The notes: generated by a model from the sequence alone, not told the origin. A stretch of 64,000 nt of DNA from an uncultured Maribacter sp. (GCA_947493885.1 CANLTE010000001.1:434001-498000), one strand, 5' to 3'. Shown: positions 34,019 to 42,519, counted from the stretch's first letter. Numbers and translations: made by a program.

Positions 34019-36430
34019 ATGAAAAAGAAAACCAAAAAAAGGTTTGCTATTAAAATAATGCTTAGCTATTTAGCTCTTGCTATTCTGGCATTAATTTCTG
34101 GTTTTTTTATCTATTCTGAAATTAACACTTATGTAGTGTCAAGTATTTCCAATACGACAGATAATAAACTTTTTAAAACAAATTCCCTTTTAACACAATT
34201 ATACGAAGCGGAAGGGTTGTCTAAAATGGCCCTGCAAAAAAAAACGGAAAAATTTTTTGTTACCTATTCTAAAAAAATTGATAGCATTACCCTTGAAATT
34301 GATACTTTAAAACAACTAACCGAAAGTCACCATCAAAAAAATCTATTAGATAGTGTTTCATTTTTACTAGTTCAAAAGGTAGAAAACTACAACCAGCTCT
34401 TAAGAATAAAAGCTCAGAATAGATTTAACAACCCTATTGATAGTGCACTTGAAAAATTTAAAAAAATTGAGGCTTCTTTAGGAAAAATAACAGCGGAAGC
34501 GTTAACTCCAAATTTTAATCAACTTTCTCCGCAAGCTCAAAACTCAATTATAAAGTTAGCAAATTATCTAAATGCCAATGTTCCAAGAGATACATTGATA
34601 AATAGTTCTGAAAAAATAGATTCAATTCTTCAAAAATCTAAATCCGTACTCACCGAGGTTAAGAAAAAAAATAACGCTAGTGAAAATGCTTTGCTAAAGC
34701 AAGAAATTGAAATTACACAAAACGACTTACAGATTTCTCAACAATTACAACATATAATTGAATCGTTTAAACAAGAAATTCTAGACAATATTCAAAAAAA
34801 TAATTCTTTAAAGGAACGTGCATTAAAAAAAGGCATTCGGCTAGCTGGTTTAACTGCTATAATTGGTTTTTTAATAATTAGTTTTTTTAGCTTTTTAATC
34901 ATTCAAGATTTCTGGAAAGCACAGTTATACAGACAAAAATTAGAAAAAGAAAAGCAGTTTTCAGATTCACTTCTAAAGAGTAGAGAACAACTCTTACACA
35001 CAGTTAGTCATGATTTACGCTCTCCATTAAATACCATTTTAGGTTATTCTGAACTTCTGGAACAGACTTCGCTAACAATAAAGCAACATAAATATCTAAA
35101 TAACATAAAGTCTGAGTCAGGATACGTAGAAAACTTAATGAATGATTTGCTCGATTTTTCGAAGCTAAAATCTGGTAAATTAGGTATTCATAAAATTAAC
35201 TTTAACCCTTATGATTTACTAAAAGAAACTGCAGAAAACATTGCAAAATTATCTTCGAATAAGAAGGTAACTCTCTCTCTTTCCATTGCTAAAAATGTGG
35301 ATAAAATGGTACATGGAGATTCTTTTAGGCTCAAACAAATTTTAACTAATCTTATCGGAAATGCCTATAAATTTACCCCAAAAGGTCGTGTAACAATAAA
35401 AGCAAAAATAATAACAAATTCACTAAACATTTCTGTTATTGATACAGGTATTGGTATTCCTAAAACAAAACTAAAAAGTATTTTCAAAGAGTTTACACAA
35501 GTCAATAATAAAACAGAACAGAATTACAGGGGCTATGGATTAGGACTAGCTATTTCAAAAAAACTGATTGGGCTTTTAAATGGAAAAATTTCAGTCAAAA
35601 GCAACGTCGGACATGGAAGCATATTTACAATACAAGTACCTATAGTTCCTGTTAAGGCAAAAATTGCAAGGCAAAAATCAATATCTAATATTTTGATTAT
35701 TGATGACGATAAATCACTATTAAATATGTTTGGAGAGATGGCAAAAAACATTGGCGTACAACCTATTTTATGCAATGATTTTACCGAAATAAACAAAACA
35801 AATGGGGTTTTGAATTATGATTTAGTTTTAACCGATATACAAATGCCACAATTTTCTGGCTTTGATGTTTTACATGAATTAAAATCGGGAATATATAGGC
35901 ACTATAAAAATCAACCTATAATCGCAATGACAGGTAGTCGCAATTTTGATATTGAAGATTATTTAAAAGAAGGGTTTTCAGGTGTTTTACTAAAACCCTA
36001 CACCCAACAGCAACTTACACAATGTTTACTTAAGCTAAACTTTGAAATTAATGTGAGAAAGGAACAAGAATACGTTAAAAAAACAAACCCTAATTTATAC
36101 GATTTGGAAATTTTAAATTCCTTTTTAGACAAAAAAGATGTCGACGTAGTTCTGAATACATTTATAGCTGAAACTTCAAAAAACATTAACCTACTCACTA
36201 TGGCCTTTGAACAAGCTGAAATTTCAAAAATTAATGCAATTTCTCATAAAATGCTTCCAATGTTCAGACAATTAAAGATTACTAGTTTTAGTCTTGAATT
36301 TTTAGAAAAATTAGAAATAGCAAATCAGCTACCTTTAAAAAAAGATATGAATACTTTAATAAATGACATTAAACGGCTTCTTTCTACCATTGAATTAGAC
36401 CTAACTACAAATTCAAGTTATACTGTTTAA
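34019..36430 (+). CDS. Hybrid sensor histidine kinase with receiver and Hpt domains
   Basis: An 803-residue phosphorelay protein. Order: helix (about 12-30), a long helical periplasmic segment, helix (about 275-295), HisKA with HTVSHDLRSPLN (phospho-His 331), HATPase with NLIGNAYKF, DTGIGIP and GYGLGLAIS, receiver domain with LIIDDDKSLL and LTDIQMP (phospho-Asp 606), and a C-terminal Hpt domain with the phospho-His near SHKML (His743). The output is probably the sigma-54 activator encoded convergently, which has its own receiver. Its last 26 bases overlap the 3' end of that gene. Confidence 0.93.
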   Translation: MKKKTKKRFAIKIMLSYLALAILALISGFFIYSEINTYVVSSISNTTDNKLFKTNSLLTQLYEAEGLSKMALQKKTEKFFVTYSKKIDSITLEIDTLKQLTESHHQKNLLDSVSFLLVQKVENYNQLLRIKAQNRFNNPIDSALEKFKKIEASLGKITAEALTPNFNQLSPQAQNSIIKLANYLNANVPRDTLINSSEKIDSILQKSKSVLTEVKKKNNASENALLKQEIEITQNDLQISQQLQHIIESFKQEILDNIQKNNSLKERALKKGIRLAGLTAIIGFLIISFFSFLIIQDFWKAQLYRQKLEKEKQFSDSLLKSREQLLHTVSHDLRSPLNTILGYSELLEQTSLTIKQHKYLNNIKSESGYVENLMNDLLDFSKLKSGKLGIHKINFNPYDLLKETAENIAKLSSNKKVTLSLSIAKNVDKMVHGDSFRLKQILTNLIGNAYKFTPKGRVTIKAKIITNSLNISVIDTGIGIPKTKLKSIFKEFTQVNNKTEQNYRGYGLGLAISKKLIGLLNGKISVKSNVGHGSIFTIQVPIVPVKAKIARQKSISNILIIDDDKSLLNMFGEMAKNIGVQPILCNDFTEINKTNGVLNYDLVLTDIQMPQFSGFDVLHELKSGIYRHYKNQPIIAMTGSRNFDIEDYLKEGFSGVLLKPYTQQQLTQCLLKLNFEINVRKEQEYVKKTNPNLYDLEILNSFLDKKDVDVVLNTFIAETSKNINLLTMAFEQAEISKINAISHKMLPMFRQLKITSFSLEFLEKLEIANQLPLKKDMNTLINDIKRLLSTIELDLTTNSSYTV

Positions 36431-37736
36431 TTCTGTTATAAAGTGTTTTTCGGGTTACATTAAGTATTTCAGCTGCTTTTGATTTGTTATAATTGGTTTG
36501 TTTTAACGCCCTAATTATGCGTTCTTTTTCGAATTGAGCTTTTGAAAAATTCTCAGGAATACTTTTTGTTTTGGTATCTAGATCTATTGAAACGGTATCC
36601 AGCTGTACTGTGTTTCCTGAAGTTAAAAGCACCGCCCTATTAATTACATTTTGCAGCTCTCTTAAATTTCCCGACCAATGGTGTTCATTAAACACATTCC
36701 ATACTTCAGCAGAAAAGTTATGGACAGCCTTGTTTAATCTGGTATTTGCTTTTTCTAAAAAAAAATTCGCGAACAATGGTAAATCATCAATCCGTTCTTT
36801 AAGTGTTGGTAATTGTAATGAAAACTCATTTAATCTATGAAACAAATCTTCACGAAACGCCCCATGCTCAACTGCTTTTATTAAATTTTCATTTGTTGCA
36901 GTAATAATTCGGACATCCACTTTAATTTCTTGCGTACTTCCCACTCTTTTAATCTTTCGTTCTTGTAAAGCCCTTAATAATTGTATTTGATTTTCATATG
37001 ATAAGTTTCCTACCTCATCTAAAAATAACGTGCCTTTATGTGCTGCTTCAAAATTTCCAATTTTTTGCTCCGTTGCTCCAGTAAAACTGCCTTTTACATG
37101 TCCAAAAAATTCGCTAGCGGCCAATTCTTTTGGTATTGCACCACAATCCACTGCTACAAATTCAAAATGTTTTCTGCTACTGTTATTGTGTATTGCTCTA
37201 GCGGTTACTTCCTTACCTGTACCGCTTTCACCGATAATTAAAACAGATATATTTGTCGGTGCCACCAACTTTATATATTTATCTAACTTTTGTGAAGCTT
37301 CACTATTTCCCTTTATTCCGTTAAAACTTACTGTTGGGTTTTCTTTTTTTTCGGTTACAACCTGAAGCTTCTTTTTTTGATTTTGTAGTGTATTTTGAAT
37401 AACTCTAATAATCTGCTCCGGAGGAAATGGCTTAGCTATATAATCTGAAGCTCCCATTTTCATAGCCTTAACGGCTGTACTTACATCTGCAAAGCCAGTC
37501 ATTACAATAATTGAAGTTTCTGGAGATATTGCCTTAATCTCTTTTAACAAAGATATTCCATCATAATCTGGAAGCCGTAAATCGGTCAGAACTAAATCAA
37601 AATCAAAATCCTTAAATCTCGTTTTTGTTTCTTTTGCGGAATAACTCACAGAAACTTGGAATTCTTTTTTCAGCAAAAACTTCTGCAACATTTGCGCAAA
37701 AGCAGTATCATCTTCTATAATTAAGATTTTAGGCAT
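36405..37736 (-). CDS. Sigma-54-dependent response regulator (NtrC family)
   Basis: A 443-residue activator: receiver domain (MPKILIIEDDTAF, VLTDLRLPDYDG with phospho-Asp), AAA+ domain with Walker A GESGTGKE, the sigma-54 contact loop GSFTGA (a common variant of GAFTGA), Walker B GTLFLDEVGNL, and a C-terminal Fis-type helix-turn-helix (NKSKAAEILNVTRKTLYNRIKQ). ATG at 37736 is the true start; the frame runs on 36 codons upstream without family sequence. Convergent with the hybrid kinase, its probable partner. It acts with RpoN, which is not in this window. Confidence 0.93.
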   Translation of the reverse strand: MPKILIIEDDTAFAQMLQKFLLKKEFQVSVSYSAKETKTRFKDFDFDLVLTDLRLPDYDGISLLKEIKAISPETSIIVMTGFADVSTAVKAMKMGASDYIAKPFPPEQIIRVIQNTLQNQKKKLQVVTEKKENPTVSFNGIKGNSEASQKLDKYIKLVAPTNISVLIIGESGTGKEVTARAIHNNSSRKHFEFVAVDCGAIPKELAASEFFGHVKGSFTGATEQKIGNFEAAHKGTLFLDEVGNLSYENQIQLLRALQERKIKRVGSTQEIKVDVRIITATNENLIKAVEHGAFREDLFHRLNEFSLQLPTLKERIDDLPLFANFFLEKANTRLNKAVHNFSAEVWNVFNEHHWSGNLRELQNVINRAVLLTSGNTVQLDTVSIDLDTKTKSIPENFSKAQFEKERIIRALKQTNYNKSKAAEILNVTRKTLYNRIKQYNLNL

Positions 37737-37796
37737 AGGTATTTTGTTCAGGGTATAATATCTACGCAAAAAATCGACAAAAAGCTGTTTTAAAAT

Positions 37797-37822
37797 AAAA
37801 AAAGGGAAGCAAAATGCCTCCC
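37797..37822 (-). terminator. Terminator after the small secreted protein gene
   Basis: On the minus strand GGGAGGC pairs with GCTTCCC (one G-U pair) and is followed by TTTTTT. It separates the 98-residue secreted protein gene from the regulator gene. Confidence 0.65.
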
Positions 37823-37860
37823 TAAACAAACTAACTTGATACAAATAATGGACTTACTAA

Positions 37861-38157
37861 CTATTTTTCTATCCAATTTCCGTTTTCATCAGCGTACAAG
37901 GTTCCGGTAGTACCGTCTTCTAATGAAAGTTCTAGCTTATATTGCTTTGCCTCGTTAACATAAGCTTTTTCTACCTTAGCTGTTGGATAGTTTTTTGCAA
38001 TTGCATCTACAACTGCTTGGGGTAATTCTTCTGCTAGAATTTCTTTATAAGTGTCTTGTGTGGCGACTACTTGTGCTACCAAATTTTTATTTGCTTCTTG
38101 AGCAAAAGTGATTAAACTTCCAGATACTAATACAGCAACTAACAATAACTTTTTCAT
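37861..38157 (-). CDS. Small secreted PepSY-like protein
   Basis: A 98-residue protein with a clear signal peptide (MKKLLLVAVLVSGSLITFAQ, cleavage after AQ) and a PepSY-like mature part: a helix ALPQAV-like EELPQAVVDAIAKNYPTAKVEKAYV followed by beta strands KQYKLELSLEDGTTGTLYADENGNW. Many Bacteroidota have such periplasmic PepSY-like proteins next to sensor systems. It is just upstream of the sigma-54 activator on the same strand and could be its target or an input sensor. No function is established. Confidence 0.8.
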   Translation of the reverse strand: MKKLLLVAVLVSGSLITFAQEANKNLVAQVVATQDTYKEILAEELPQAVVDAIAKNYPTAKVEKAYVNEAKQYKLELSLEDGTTGTLYADENGNWIEK

Positions 38158-38330
38158 GATATTCTATTTTAAGTTCATATTTAAAGACATTTAGGTATAT
38201 AGAAATTATAATACCAAAAAATGAATTTTACATATATGTTTGAAAATCAATTAGTTGAATATTTATCTGATTAGTAAAAGTGCATAAAACTGTATACCCT
38301 ATGAATATTTGTATACTCCTTTTTACCCAC
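38158..38330. other. Upstream region of the small secreted protein gene
   Basis: A gene-free AT-rich stretch. No TANNTTTG is seen. On the minus strand a TTTGGTATTATAATTTCTA stretch resembles a sigma-54 -24/-12 site at the GG but has TC instead of GC, so it is only suggestive. Confidence 0.3.
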
Positions 38331-38357
38331 AAAAAAAGGAGCTACTTACGCAGCTCC
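38331..38357 (-). terminator. Terminator after the 63-residue protein gene
   Basis: On the minus strand GGAGCT pairs with AGCTCC, loop of 8 bases, then TTTTTTT. A second small hairpin, TATAGC/GCTATA, is at 38405-38420. Confidence 0.7.
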
Positions 38358-38485
38358 CCTACAACCAACCAAAAAATAACACCTTTATCTTTACAACCTC
38401 ATCGTATAGCAACAGCTATATGGGGGGAATAAGTTCTACTTAAGTAATCAAAAAAATAATTAACTTTTTTAAACTCATCATCAAT

Positions 38486-38677
38486 TTAATTGTAAAGGGT
38501 TGATCCTCTATAGTCAATGGTTAGTGTTTCTACAAAGGTCATGCTCAAATTTTCTTTATTAGTTTTATCATTAACTATTTCATCAACTCGTTTTTCTTTA
38601 TTTGTAACTGATGCGTAATACAAGCATGAGCCTAACATGGTTAATCCAAACATTGAAGAAATAATTAATTGTTTCAT
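38486..38677 (-). CDS. Small hypothetical protein with N-terminal hydrophobic segment
   Basis: A 63-residue protein: N-terminal hydrophobic segment with a lipobox-like LGSC (Cys18), then a charged middle and a short tail. It has its own terminator after it (38331-38357) and lies 9 bases after a 31-residue membrane protein gene on the same strand, so it is probably expressed. Without homologues visible to me the function is unknown; it could be a lipoprotein or a single-pass protein. Confidence 0.5.
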   Translation of the reverse strand: MKQLIISSMFGLTMLGSCLYYASVTNKEKRVDEIVNDKTNKENLSMTFVETLTIDYRGSTLYN

Positions 38678-38686
38678 TTTTACTAT

Positions 38687-38782
38687 TTAGTTTTTATCAT
38701 CATACCAAGTAAGCCATGCTAGAATACCTACAGACACTACCAGCGTTACAATTCCTATGAGTATAGATATTTTTGCAATCAT
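38687..38782 (-). CDS. Tiny 31-residue single-pass membrane protein
   Basis: Starts at ATG 38782 and ends at TAA. It reads MIAKISILIGIVTLVVSVGI and on to ILAWLTWYDDKN: a single helix of about 20 residues with a Trp-rich charged end, as in small subunits of membrane complexes. It is followed by the 63-residue gene after 9 bases and preceded by a terminator (38842-38867), so the two may form a mini-operon. The coding call is an inference from composition and position; a chance frame is possible. Confidence 0.45.
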   Translation of the reverse strand: MIAKISILIGIVTLVVSVGILAWLTWYDDKN

Positions 38783-38841
38783 TACTTTTTGCTCTCTTAT
38801 TAATTAAGACACAGCGGTTTTTAAAAAGTCACTTTTTAGCA

Positions 38842-38867
38842 AAAAAAAAGCTGCAAAAAGCAGCTTT
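38842..38867 (-). terminator. Terminator of the YkoF-PnuC-DUF4301 operon
   Basis: A perfect 8-bp stem AAAGCTGC (38847-38854) / GCAGCTTT (38860-38867), 5-base loop, followed on the minus strand by a T-run of nine. It lies 24 bases after the DUF4301 stop. Confidence 0.85.
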
Positions 38868-38890
38868 ATATATTTTAATTGAAGTAAAAA

Positions 38891-40429
38891 CTATTGTTGA
38901 TGTGAAGGTTTTAAAAGATCATTTACTGTTTTTACTGGGTTAAAAGTTATAAGCGGAACCTCAACAAAAATGGTGTTCCAGAAAGCCATTGCACCGTTCC
39001 AAAGTCCTGGAAGTTCTAATGCTTTTAATACTTTTCCATCTTTGGTTTTTTCAGTAATAAAACCTTGTTTAGAATCAACAAAATTTAAAATATTATATTT
39101 TTCTCCCTTGTAATTTTTAATTCCACAAACAATATCAACAGGATTAAAATGCGTTGAGTTTTGGAGAATTTCTTTTTGTTTTTTATTATTCAAATCTATT
39201 TGAGCAGATTCAATTATTTGAAGTGAAACCCTCCCCTGTTTATCTTCTACCCAAAAAGGACCTCCACCAGGTTCTCCTTCATTCTTAACCATTCCACAAA
39301 TACGTATTGGTCTATTAAGTTTATCTTTTAAAACTCTTATTTTTTCGTCTAAGCTATATGTTACAAACTTGTCTAAAAATCTGGCATTAAGTTTTTCCTC
39401 TAAAAACTGCTTAATTTCACTGGTTGTTTTTTCAGAAATGGATGTATTATCTATCAACGCTGCATATTCAAAAGTTTGTTTTTGAACTTCTAGCAATATT
39501 CCAGCTAAAATCTTTTTGCTATTAGCAACTTCATCAGCGTATTTTGAAACCACAACATTATCAATATTCTTAATAAAAATAATATCAGCGTCTTGTTCGT
39601 TTAAATTTTCAATTAATGCGCCGTGTCCACCAGGTCTAAAAAGAATAGTGCCGTCTGAATTTCTAAAAGGTTTATTATTCATATCCACAGCAATAGTATC
39701 TGTAGATGGTTTTTGAAATGAATAATTAACTGTATAACTAGTTCCTGTTTCCAATGAAACCGTACTGTTAATTCTTAGAAGTTCATTTTTAAACATATCT
39801 TCATGTTGCTCCGATATGGTAAAATGAATATCTGCTTTTCCATTTTGATTCGCATATTTGGCTCCTTCCTTCAAATGCTCTTCAAAAGGGGTTACCATTT
39901 TGCCATTATAATTATGAAATGGTAATAATCCTTTCGGAAAAAAACCATAATTAAGAGCACTATCAAAAAGCATTTCTTTTACAAACAAAAAAACCTCTCC
40001 ATCTTTACTTAAAGCTTTTCCTGCAATTCTATCATATACCATTTTATAAAACGGTAATTGCTCCATGTTTTCAGCAAAAAACTTCACATTTTTATCGTTA
40101 GTCCTATTCAAATAAACATCTAAAGTTTCCTCTCCAGGGTTATATGAATCTAAAAAATTAAAAAGTGCTTTAAACATTCTAGAAGCAGCACCAGACGCAG
40201 GGACAAATTTTAAAAGGGATTTACCGGAAGCTTGCTCTTCGAAGCTCTTTATTAACTGTTTTTCTTTTTCTTCAGTAAACTTTAAGATACCGTTTCCTAT
40301 TATGGCAGCTTTTTCAAGATTAACAAAAGGTATACCCTCTTTAAAGGTTCGTATTTGGCCTCGAACCTTGTTTTTTTCAATCCCTTTATTTGCAAAGTAT
40401 TCTAAATCTTTGTCGGTTAGTTGGCTCAT
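38891..40429 (-). CDS. DUF4301 family protein
   Basis: A 512-residue cytosolic protein. It fits DUF4301, a Bacteroidota family of unknown role that has some nucleotidyltransferase-like features (LKFVPASGAASRMFKALFNFL near residues 75-95 resembles a GxAxRM phosphate loop, and LFRPGGHGALIENL near 258 another conserved block). It is the last gene of an operon with a NadR-like kinase, a PnuC-type transporter and YkoF, so a link to cofactor or vitamin metabolism is possible. Its start overlaps the kinase stop by 4 bases. Confidence 0.85.
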   Translation of the reverse strand: MSQLTDKDLEYFANKGIEKNKVRGQIRTFKEGIPFVNLEKAAIIGNGILKFTEEKEKQLIKSFEEQASGKSLLKFVPASGAASRMFKALFNFLDSYNPGEETLDVYLNRTNDKNVKFFAENMEQLPFYKMVYDRIAGKALSKDGEVFLFVKEMLFDSALNYGFFPKGLLPFHNYNGKMVTPFEEHLKEGAKYANQNGKADIHFTISEQHEDMFKNELLRINSTVSLETGTSYTVNYSFQKPSTDTIAVDMNNKPFRNSDGTILFRPGGHGALIENLNEQDADIIFIKNIDNVVVSKYADEVANSKKILAGILLEVQKQTFEYAALIDNTSISEKTTSEIKQFLEEKLNARFLDKFVTYSLDEKIRVLKDKLNRPIRICGMVKNEGEPGGGPFWVEDKQGRVSLQIIESAQIDLNNKKQKEILQNSTHFNPVDIVCGIKNYKGEKYNILNFVDSKQGFITEKTKDGKVLKALELPGLWNGAMAFWNTIFVEVPLITFNPVKTVNDLLKPSHQQ

Positions 40430-40989
40430 TTTTTTAGTAATTGATCAATGTAACTTGTTGCTTTTGCTAATCTTTCTTTTTTATTACCCTTCAAGATAAT
40501 AAATTTTCTATCATATTTTTCGAGCGTTTCCTTAAAGTATAAAAACATTTTTTCTCGCTCATTAGGCTTATCCCTTAAATCATCTGCTTCCCAAGGAATA
40601 TCAATATATGTAAGAAAATATATATCGTATGTGTTTTCTAACGCATATTTTTCTAATGTAGTGTTGCAATATCCTAAATAATATGCTTCAGAATAGACTT
40701 TAGTCTCCAGCAAATCGGTATCACAAATTAAAATATTTGAAGCCTTTTTGGCTAGCTGGTTTTCCAATTTTATTTGTCCCTCAGCAATAGGTAATAAATC
40801 TGACGGTTCACAAGTTTTACGCTCATTATTCCACTTGTTTTGAAGATACTCTCTTGCATACTCAGGTACCCAAACAGTATTATAATGTTTAGCCAATTGT
40901 TGCGATAAAGTTGTTTTTCCGGTAGACTCTGGTCCAAACAAAACTACTTTAACAAGGTTTGAGGGCTCTTGTTTAAATTTTTCTTCCAT
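40426..40989 (-). CDS. NadR-like AAA ATPase/kinase
   Basis: A 187-residue P-loop protein with GPESTGKTTLS at about residues 18-28 and a catalytic region LICDTDLLETKVYSEAYYLG (about 96-115, shown by the CDTDLL box). It matches the ribosylnicotinamide-kinase domain of NadR, without the nucleotidyltransferase domain. Next to a PnuC-type transporter such kinases trap the imported vitamin by phosphorylation. Because YkoF (thiamine-binding) is in the same operon, the substrate here could be thiamine rather than nicotinamide riboside. The overlap with the transporter gene is 46 bases, unusually long; a downstream start near 40953 is possible. Confidence 0.85.
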   Translation of the reverse strand: MEEKFKQEPSNLVKVVLFGPESTGKTTLSQQLAKHYNTVWVPEYAREYLQNKWNNERKTCEPSDLLPIAEGQIKLENQLAKKASNILICDTDLLETKVYSEAYYLGYCNTTLEKYALENTYDIYFLTYIDIPWEADDLRDKPNEREKMFLYFKETLEKYDRKFIILKGNKKERLAKATSYIDQLLKK

Positions 40990-41582
40990 GCTTTATATCC
41001 GTAGATAGCAATAATTGTAAATAATAAATACTGAATAGCCGTAAAAACCAATCCTTTATACAAATATAGAGGTACTGAAATTATATCTCCAATTATCCAA
41101 AATGTCCAGTTTTCCAACTTTTTTTTTGCCATTAACCACATTCCAACAAAAAATATAGCTGTTGTAAAGGTATCAACATAAGCTGTCCAACCATCAAACT
41201 TATTAAACAAACTATATACTAAAATCACAAAAAGTATGGTTGCTACAAACATTAAAACACTCCATTTTTTATCATTTAGAGTTGTTTTGGTAATTGGAAT
41301 AAAATGAGATTCATCTACCTTTCTAGTCCATACATACCAACCGTAAATGCTCATGGAAAAGTAGTACGCGTTTATAAGCATATCGCCCAAAAGCCCATAC
41401 TCCAGCAAAATGTAAACAAAAATTGCGGTACTAATTATACCTGTTGGAAAAACTAATATGTTTTCTCTTTTAGAATATAAAACGCTTAAAAAGCCAAAAA
41501 AAACGCCCACAAACTCTAAAACCACAAGATGAGTAGGTATATTTTGATACTGCGAAAAAATCCAATCAAAAATGTGGCTCAT
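40944..41582 (-). CDS. pnuC: PnuC-family vitamin transporter, possibly PnuT (thiamine)
   Basis: A 212-residue membrane protein with seven expected helices. Family blocks are visible: SIYGWYVWTRK near residue 78-88, and TFWIIGDIISVPLYLYKGLVFTAIQYLLF near the C-terminus, including the conserved W-x2-x-D. PnuC proteins are facilitators of nicotinamide riboside (PnuC), thiamine (PnuT) or riboflavin (PnuX), driven by phosphorylation inside the cell. A YkoF gene overlaps it by 17 bases, which argues for the thiamine type. The N-terminal LVFPTG motif region is conserved too. Confidence 0.9.
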   Translation of the reverse strand: MSHIFDWIFSQYQNIPTHLVVLEFVGVFFGFLSVLYSKRENILVFPTGIISTAIFVYILLEYGLLGDMLINAYYFSMSIYGWYVWTRKVDESHFIPITKTTLNDKKWSVLMFVATILFVILVYSLFNKFDGWTAYVDTFTTAIFFVGMWLMAKKKLENWTFWIIGDIISVPLYLYKGLVFTAIQYLLFTIIAIYGYKAWKKNLNKSPQTLLK

Positions 41583-41826
41583 AATCGCTTCGGTCAGATT
41601 TTACTATTTTCATGAATAATAAGCCTCTTTCCATTAAGTCAAAAGCCTCTTTAATTTCTACAAAAAGTAATTTCATAACGGCATCATAATCACCATAAAC
41701 TTGTGTACTTAATGGATTTTCTAAGACGGTAAGTTTTGATGCTCTTAATTTTTTAATAAAATTAATAATGTGCTTTTCGAAATCGTCTTGTAATGGCGAA
41801 AACGTTAACTCTACTGATATTTTCAT
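41566..41826 (-). CDS. YkoF-type thiamine/HMP-binding protein, single domain
   Basis: An 86-residue protein (ATG 41826; the frame extends 9 codons to a less likely start). It follows the pattern of one YKOF domain: beta strand VELTFSPL, DDFEKHIINFIKKL helix, then NPLSTQVYGDYDAVM and a second helix, and a last strand GLLFMKIVKSD. In Bacillus YkoF two such domains bind thiamine or its hydroxymethylpyrimidine part next to the YkoEDC transporter. Here one domain lies between a PPTase and a PnuC-type transporter, so a dimer would rebuild the two-domain protein. Confidence 0.78.
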   Translation of the reverse strand: MKISVELTFSPLQDDFEKHIINFIKKLRASKLTVLENPLSTQVYGDYDAVMKLLFVEIKEAFDLMERGLLFMKIVKSDRSDYEPHF

Positions 41827-42461
41827 TAATTTTTTTTTAGTGCATATACACATGTAAAACCTTCAAACTCTATAAAGCTAATATTATAATAGGTTTTATT
41901 AGACTTGTAACGAATTTCACCTGTTGTTTTATTGTCAGAAATCATAAAATCATTTATAAAAATATGATTAAAAAAACTCAAGCCCTCTTGCGCATATATT
42001 TTGTATAACGATTCCTTACAGCCCCAAACAATAGTAAGTTTTCGTATTAATTCTTCTTCCGTTTTAATATTTTCATATGCTTCAAGTTGTGTAAACTTAT
42101 GAGCAATACGAGTAATTTTATCCCGTTGTTTCTCAATATCAATCCCAACATCAATAGTATCACTTACTATAATCCCAGTAAAATTGTACGAATGTGATAT
42201 AGAAATGTACTTACCGTCTTTTAGATATGGTTTTCCATTTTCAGCATAATGTAAATCTGCATCTACATAACCCAATAATGCAAGTAAATGCCTTATGCTT
42301 AAAAAAGCTCTTCGATGCATTTCAGATTTCATACCATCATATCTATTCTGACAATACGAGCTAAGTATTATTCCTTCCGATAGTTCTTCTTCAGATTCAG
42401 TAACCTTCCAAACAAAAAGTTTTGTAGAAGATGATATTGTTATTGTTTTATAAAGAGGCAT
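41826..42461 (-). CDS. 4'-phosphopantetheinyl transferase (Sfp superfamily)
   Basis: A 211-residue enzyme that adds the phosphopantetheine arm of CoA to acyl or peptidyl carrier proteins. The family signatures are [11 protein letters not shown]-like SISHSYNF near residue 90-97, [12 protein letters not shown] (about 107-118, Mg-binding D and E) and [15 protein letters not shown] (about 146-160). ATG at 42461 is used; the frame runs on further without homology. No PKS or NRPS genes are near, so it probably serves fatty-acid ACP. Its stop shares one base with the YkoF start. The ahcY promoter starts at its ATG. Confidence 0.92.
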   Translation of the reverse strand: MPLYKTITISSSTKLFVWKVTESEEELSEGIILSSYCQNRYDGMKSEMHRRAFLSIRHLLALLGYVDADLHYAENGKPYLKDGKYISISHSYNFTGIIVSDTIDVGIDIEKQRDKITRIAHKFTQLEAYENIKTEEELIRKLTIVWGCKESLYKIYAQEGLSFFNHIFINDFMISDNKTTGEIRYKSNKTYYNISFIEFEGFTCVYALKKN

Positions 42462-42490
42462 TGACCTTTTGTATGGTATTTGTAACTTTG
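42461..42490 (+). promoter_or_regulatory. ahcY promoter
   Basis: TTG (42461-42463), a 19-base spacer, and TAACTTTG (42483-42490) match the Bacteroidota consensus exactly. The -33 box touches the start codon of the divergent PPTase gene. Confidence 0.75.
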
Positions 42491-42491
42491 C

Positions 42492-42519
42492 AAGCACACA
42501 TTGGAAAACCAATGTGCTT
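42492..42519 (+). other. Hairpin at the 5' end of the ahcY mRNA
   Basis: AAGCACACATTGG (42492-42504) pairs with CCAATGTGCTT (42509-42519): 11 base pairs with a 2-base bulge and a 4-base AAAA loop. It begins where transcription is predicted to start and ends 25 bases before the ATG. There is no upstream gene on this strand to terminate. Confidence 0.6.

Noticed and set aside
38158-38330. Sigma-54 promoter before the small secreted protein gene.
   Set aside because: The -24 GG is present but the -12 GC is TC; one partial match by eye is not enough.
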